A stretch of 5,876 nt of DNA from GCA-2699445 sp032127075 (GTDB taxonomy: Bacteria; Actinomycetota; Actinomycetes; S36-B12; GCA-2699445): the NCBI GenBank assembly GCA_032127075.1, contig JAQAZZ010000202.1:1-5876 (forward strand), given 5' to 3'. Position numbers and translations under genes: made by a program. The stretch's first letter is position 1. Each line of letters begins with the position of its first letter. Shown here one piece after another: positions 5,034-5,876 of this stretch. A model generated the notes under the pieces. That model did no database searches, was not told the DNA's origin, and saw nothing but the letters and a program-made list of their open reading frames with translations.

Positions 5034-5876
5034 ATGACCCATCCGTTCGGACCCGATCTGCCGCAGGAGCGCCGCCTCGTCACGGCCATCCCGGGACCGC
5101 GCTCCCAGGAACTCGCCGCACGCCGATCCGCTGCGGTTTCGGCCGCGCTCGGGGCGGCCATTCCGGTGTACGCCGACCGTGCCGGCGGCGGGGTGGTGAT
5201 CGACGTGGACGGCAACTCGTTCATCGATCTCGGCTCCGGCATCGCGGTGGTCAACGTCGGCAACTCCGCGCCGCTGGTTGTGGAGGGCCTCACCGCCCAG
5301 GCCCACCTGCTGACCCACACGTGCTTCATGGTGGCGGGCTACGAGCCCTATATCCAGGTCTGCGAGGAGTTGAACGCGCTCACCCCGGGCGAGCACGAGA
5401 AGCACAGCGCGCTGTTCAACTCGGGCGCAGAGGCGGTGGAGAACGCGGTCAAAGTTGCACGCGCCTACACCCGGCGCAACGCGATCGTCGCTGTCGAGCA
5501 CGCCTACCACGGGCGCACCAACATGACGATGGCGCTGACAGCCAAGAACATGCCCTACAAGCACTCGTTCGGCCCGTTCGCCTCCGAAGTCCACCGGGTC
5601 CCCACCTCCTATCCGGCGCGTGACGGCCTCGACGGGCCGGCAGCGGCGCAGCGCGCGATCACTCGGATCGAAACCGAGGTCGGGGCGAGCAACCTCGCCG
5701 CGCTGATCATCGAGCCGATCCAGGGGGAAGGCGGGTTCATCGTCCCGGCGCCGGGGTTCCTCACGGCGCTGTCCGAGTGGTGCGGCGCCAACGGCGTGGT
5801 CTTCATCGCTGATGAGATCCAGACCGGCTTCTGCCGCACCGGCTCCTGGTTCGCCTGCGACGCCGAGGGGGTGGTG
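5034..5876 (+). CDS. gabT: 4-aminobutyrate aminotransferase, 5' part
   Basis: The frame is open from ATG 5034 to the window edge, giving 281 of about 450 residues. The enzyme is a PLP-dependent class III aminotransferase that moves the amino group of GABA to 2-oxoglutarate, giving succinate semialdehyde and glutamate. Visible marks are RRLVTAIPGPRS near the N-terminus, typical of actinobacterial GabT; DLGSGIAVVNVGNS; the PLP-phosphate motif S130-G-A-E-A; HAYHGRT with Y158 expected to stack on PLP; E227 in IIEPIQGEGG; and D260 in IADEIQTGF, which pairs with the PLP ring nitrogen. The catalytic lysine lies beyond the window. AGGAG at 5023-5027, six bases before the ATG, decides the start. It follows the saccharopine-DH-like gene by 39 bases and probably shares its transcript. 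Related omega-aminotransferases for 5-aminovalerate or putrescine are possible alternatives, but the resemblance to mycobacterial GabT is strong. Confidence 0.93.
   Translation, partial: MTHPFGPDLPQERRLVTAIPGPRSQELAARRSAAVSAALGAAIPVYADRAGGGVVIDVDGNSFIDLGSGIAVVNVGNSAPLVVEGLTAQAHLLTHTCFMVAGYEPYIQVCEELNALTPGEHEKHSALFNSGAEAVENAVKVARAYTRRNAIVAVEHAYHGRTNMTMALTAKNMPYKHSFGPFASEVHRVPTSYPARDGLDGPAAAQRAITRIETEVGASNLAALIIEPIQGEGGFIVPAPGFLTALSEWCGANGVVFIADEIQTGFCRTGSWFACDAEGVV

Noticed and set aside
4554..5594. Open frame on the - strand (346 residues) opposite the dehydrogenase fragment and gabT
   Set aside because: It is a shadow of gabT and the C-terminal fragment; the composition is His/Arg/Val-rich with no recognisable domain or ribosome binding site.

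Overview
This is a high-GC stretch whose genes all read on the + strand. The very high G/C at third codon positions, the GTG start, the start codons without a Shine-Dalgarno sequence just behind TANNNT boxes, and the protein sequences themselves (especially the Mycobacterium-like GabT) point to an actinobacterium. The genus cannot be named from the sequence alone.

Layout. Positions 1-897 hold the 3' part of mmsA, the CoA-acylating methylmalonate-semialdehyde dehydrogenase. A 218-bp gap follows; it is strikingly C-rich and G-poor (a Rho-utilisation-like tract) and ends in a probable leaderless promoter. Positions 1116-2150 encode a double hot-dog MaoC-type hydratase that closely resembles mesaconyl-CoA hydratase. 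A 93-bp gap with several dyads precedes 2244-3260, an agmatinase/guanidinobutyrase-type ureohydrolase with a complete set of manganese ligands. Positions 3392-3649 encode a small YkvA/DUF1232 membrane-associated protein. Positions 3771-4994 are a saccharopine/carboxynorspermidine-dehydrogenase-like gene interrupted by one in-frame TAA at 4581-4583. Positions 5034-5876 are the 5' two thirds of gabT, cut by the window edge.

How the genes could work together. The left pair (mmsA, mesaconyl-CoA hydratase) belongs to branched-chain, propionyl-CoA and C5-dicarboxyl-CoA metabolism. The right group (ureohydrolase, saccharopine-DH-like protein, GABA aminotransferase) looks like guanidino/polyamine nitrogen metabolism. 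A guanidinobutyrase would release GABA, and an agmatinase would release putrescine, which feeds GABA; GabT would then convert GABA to succinate semialdehyde. The role of the saccharopine-DH-like protein is unknown here.

The most notable point is the stop codon in the saccharopine-DH-like gene. Reading frame, spacing and family similarity continue unbroken on both sides, so it is a recent nonsense mutation, a base-call error, or a readthrough/reinitiation case. No RNA genes, CRISPR arrays, insertion sequences or phage genes were seen. I found no convincing evidence of an entirely new system.
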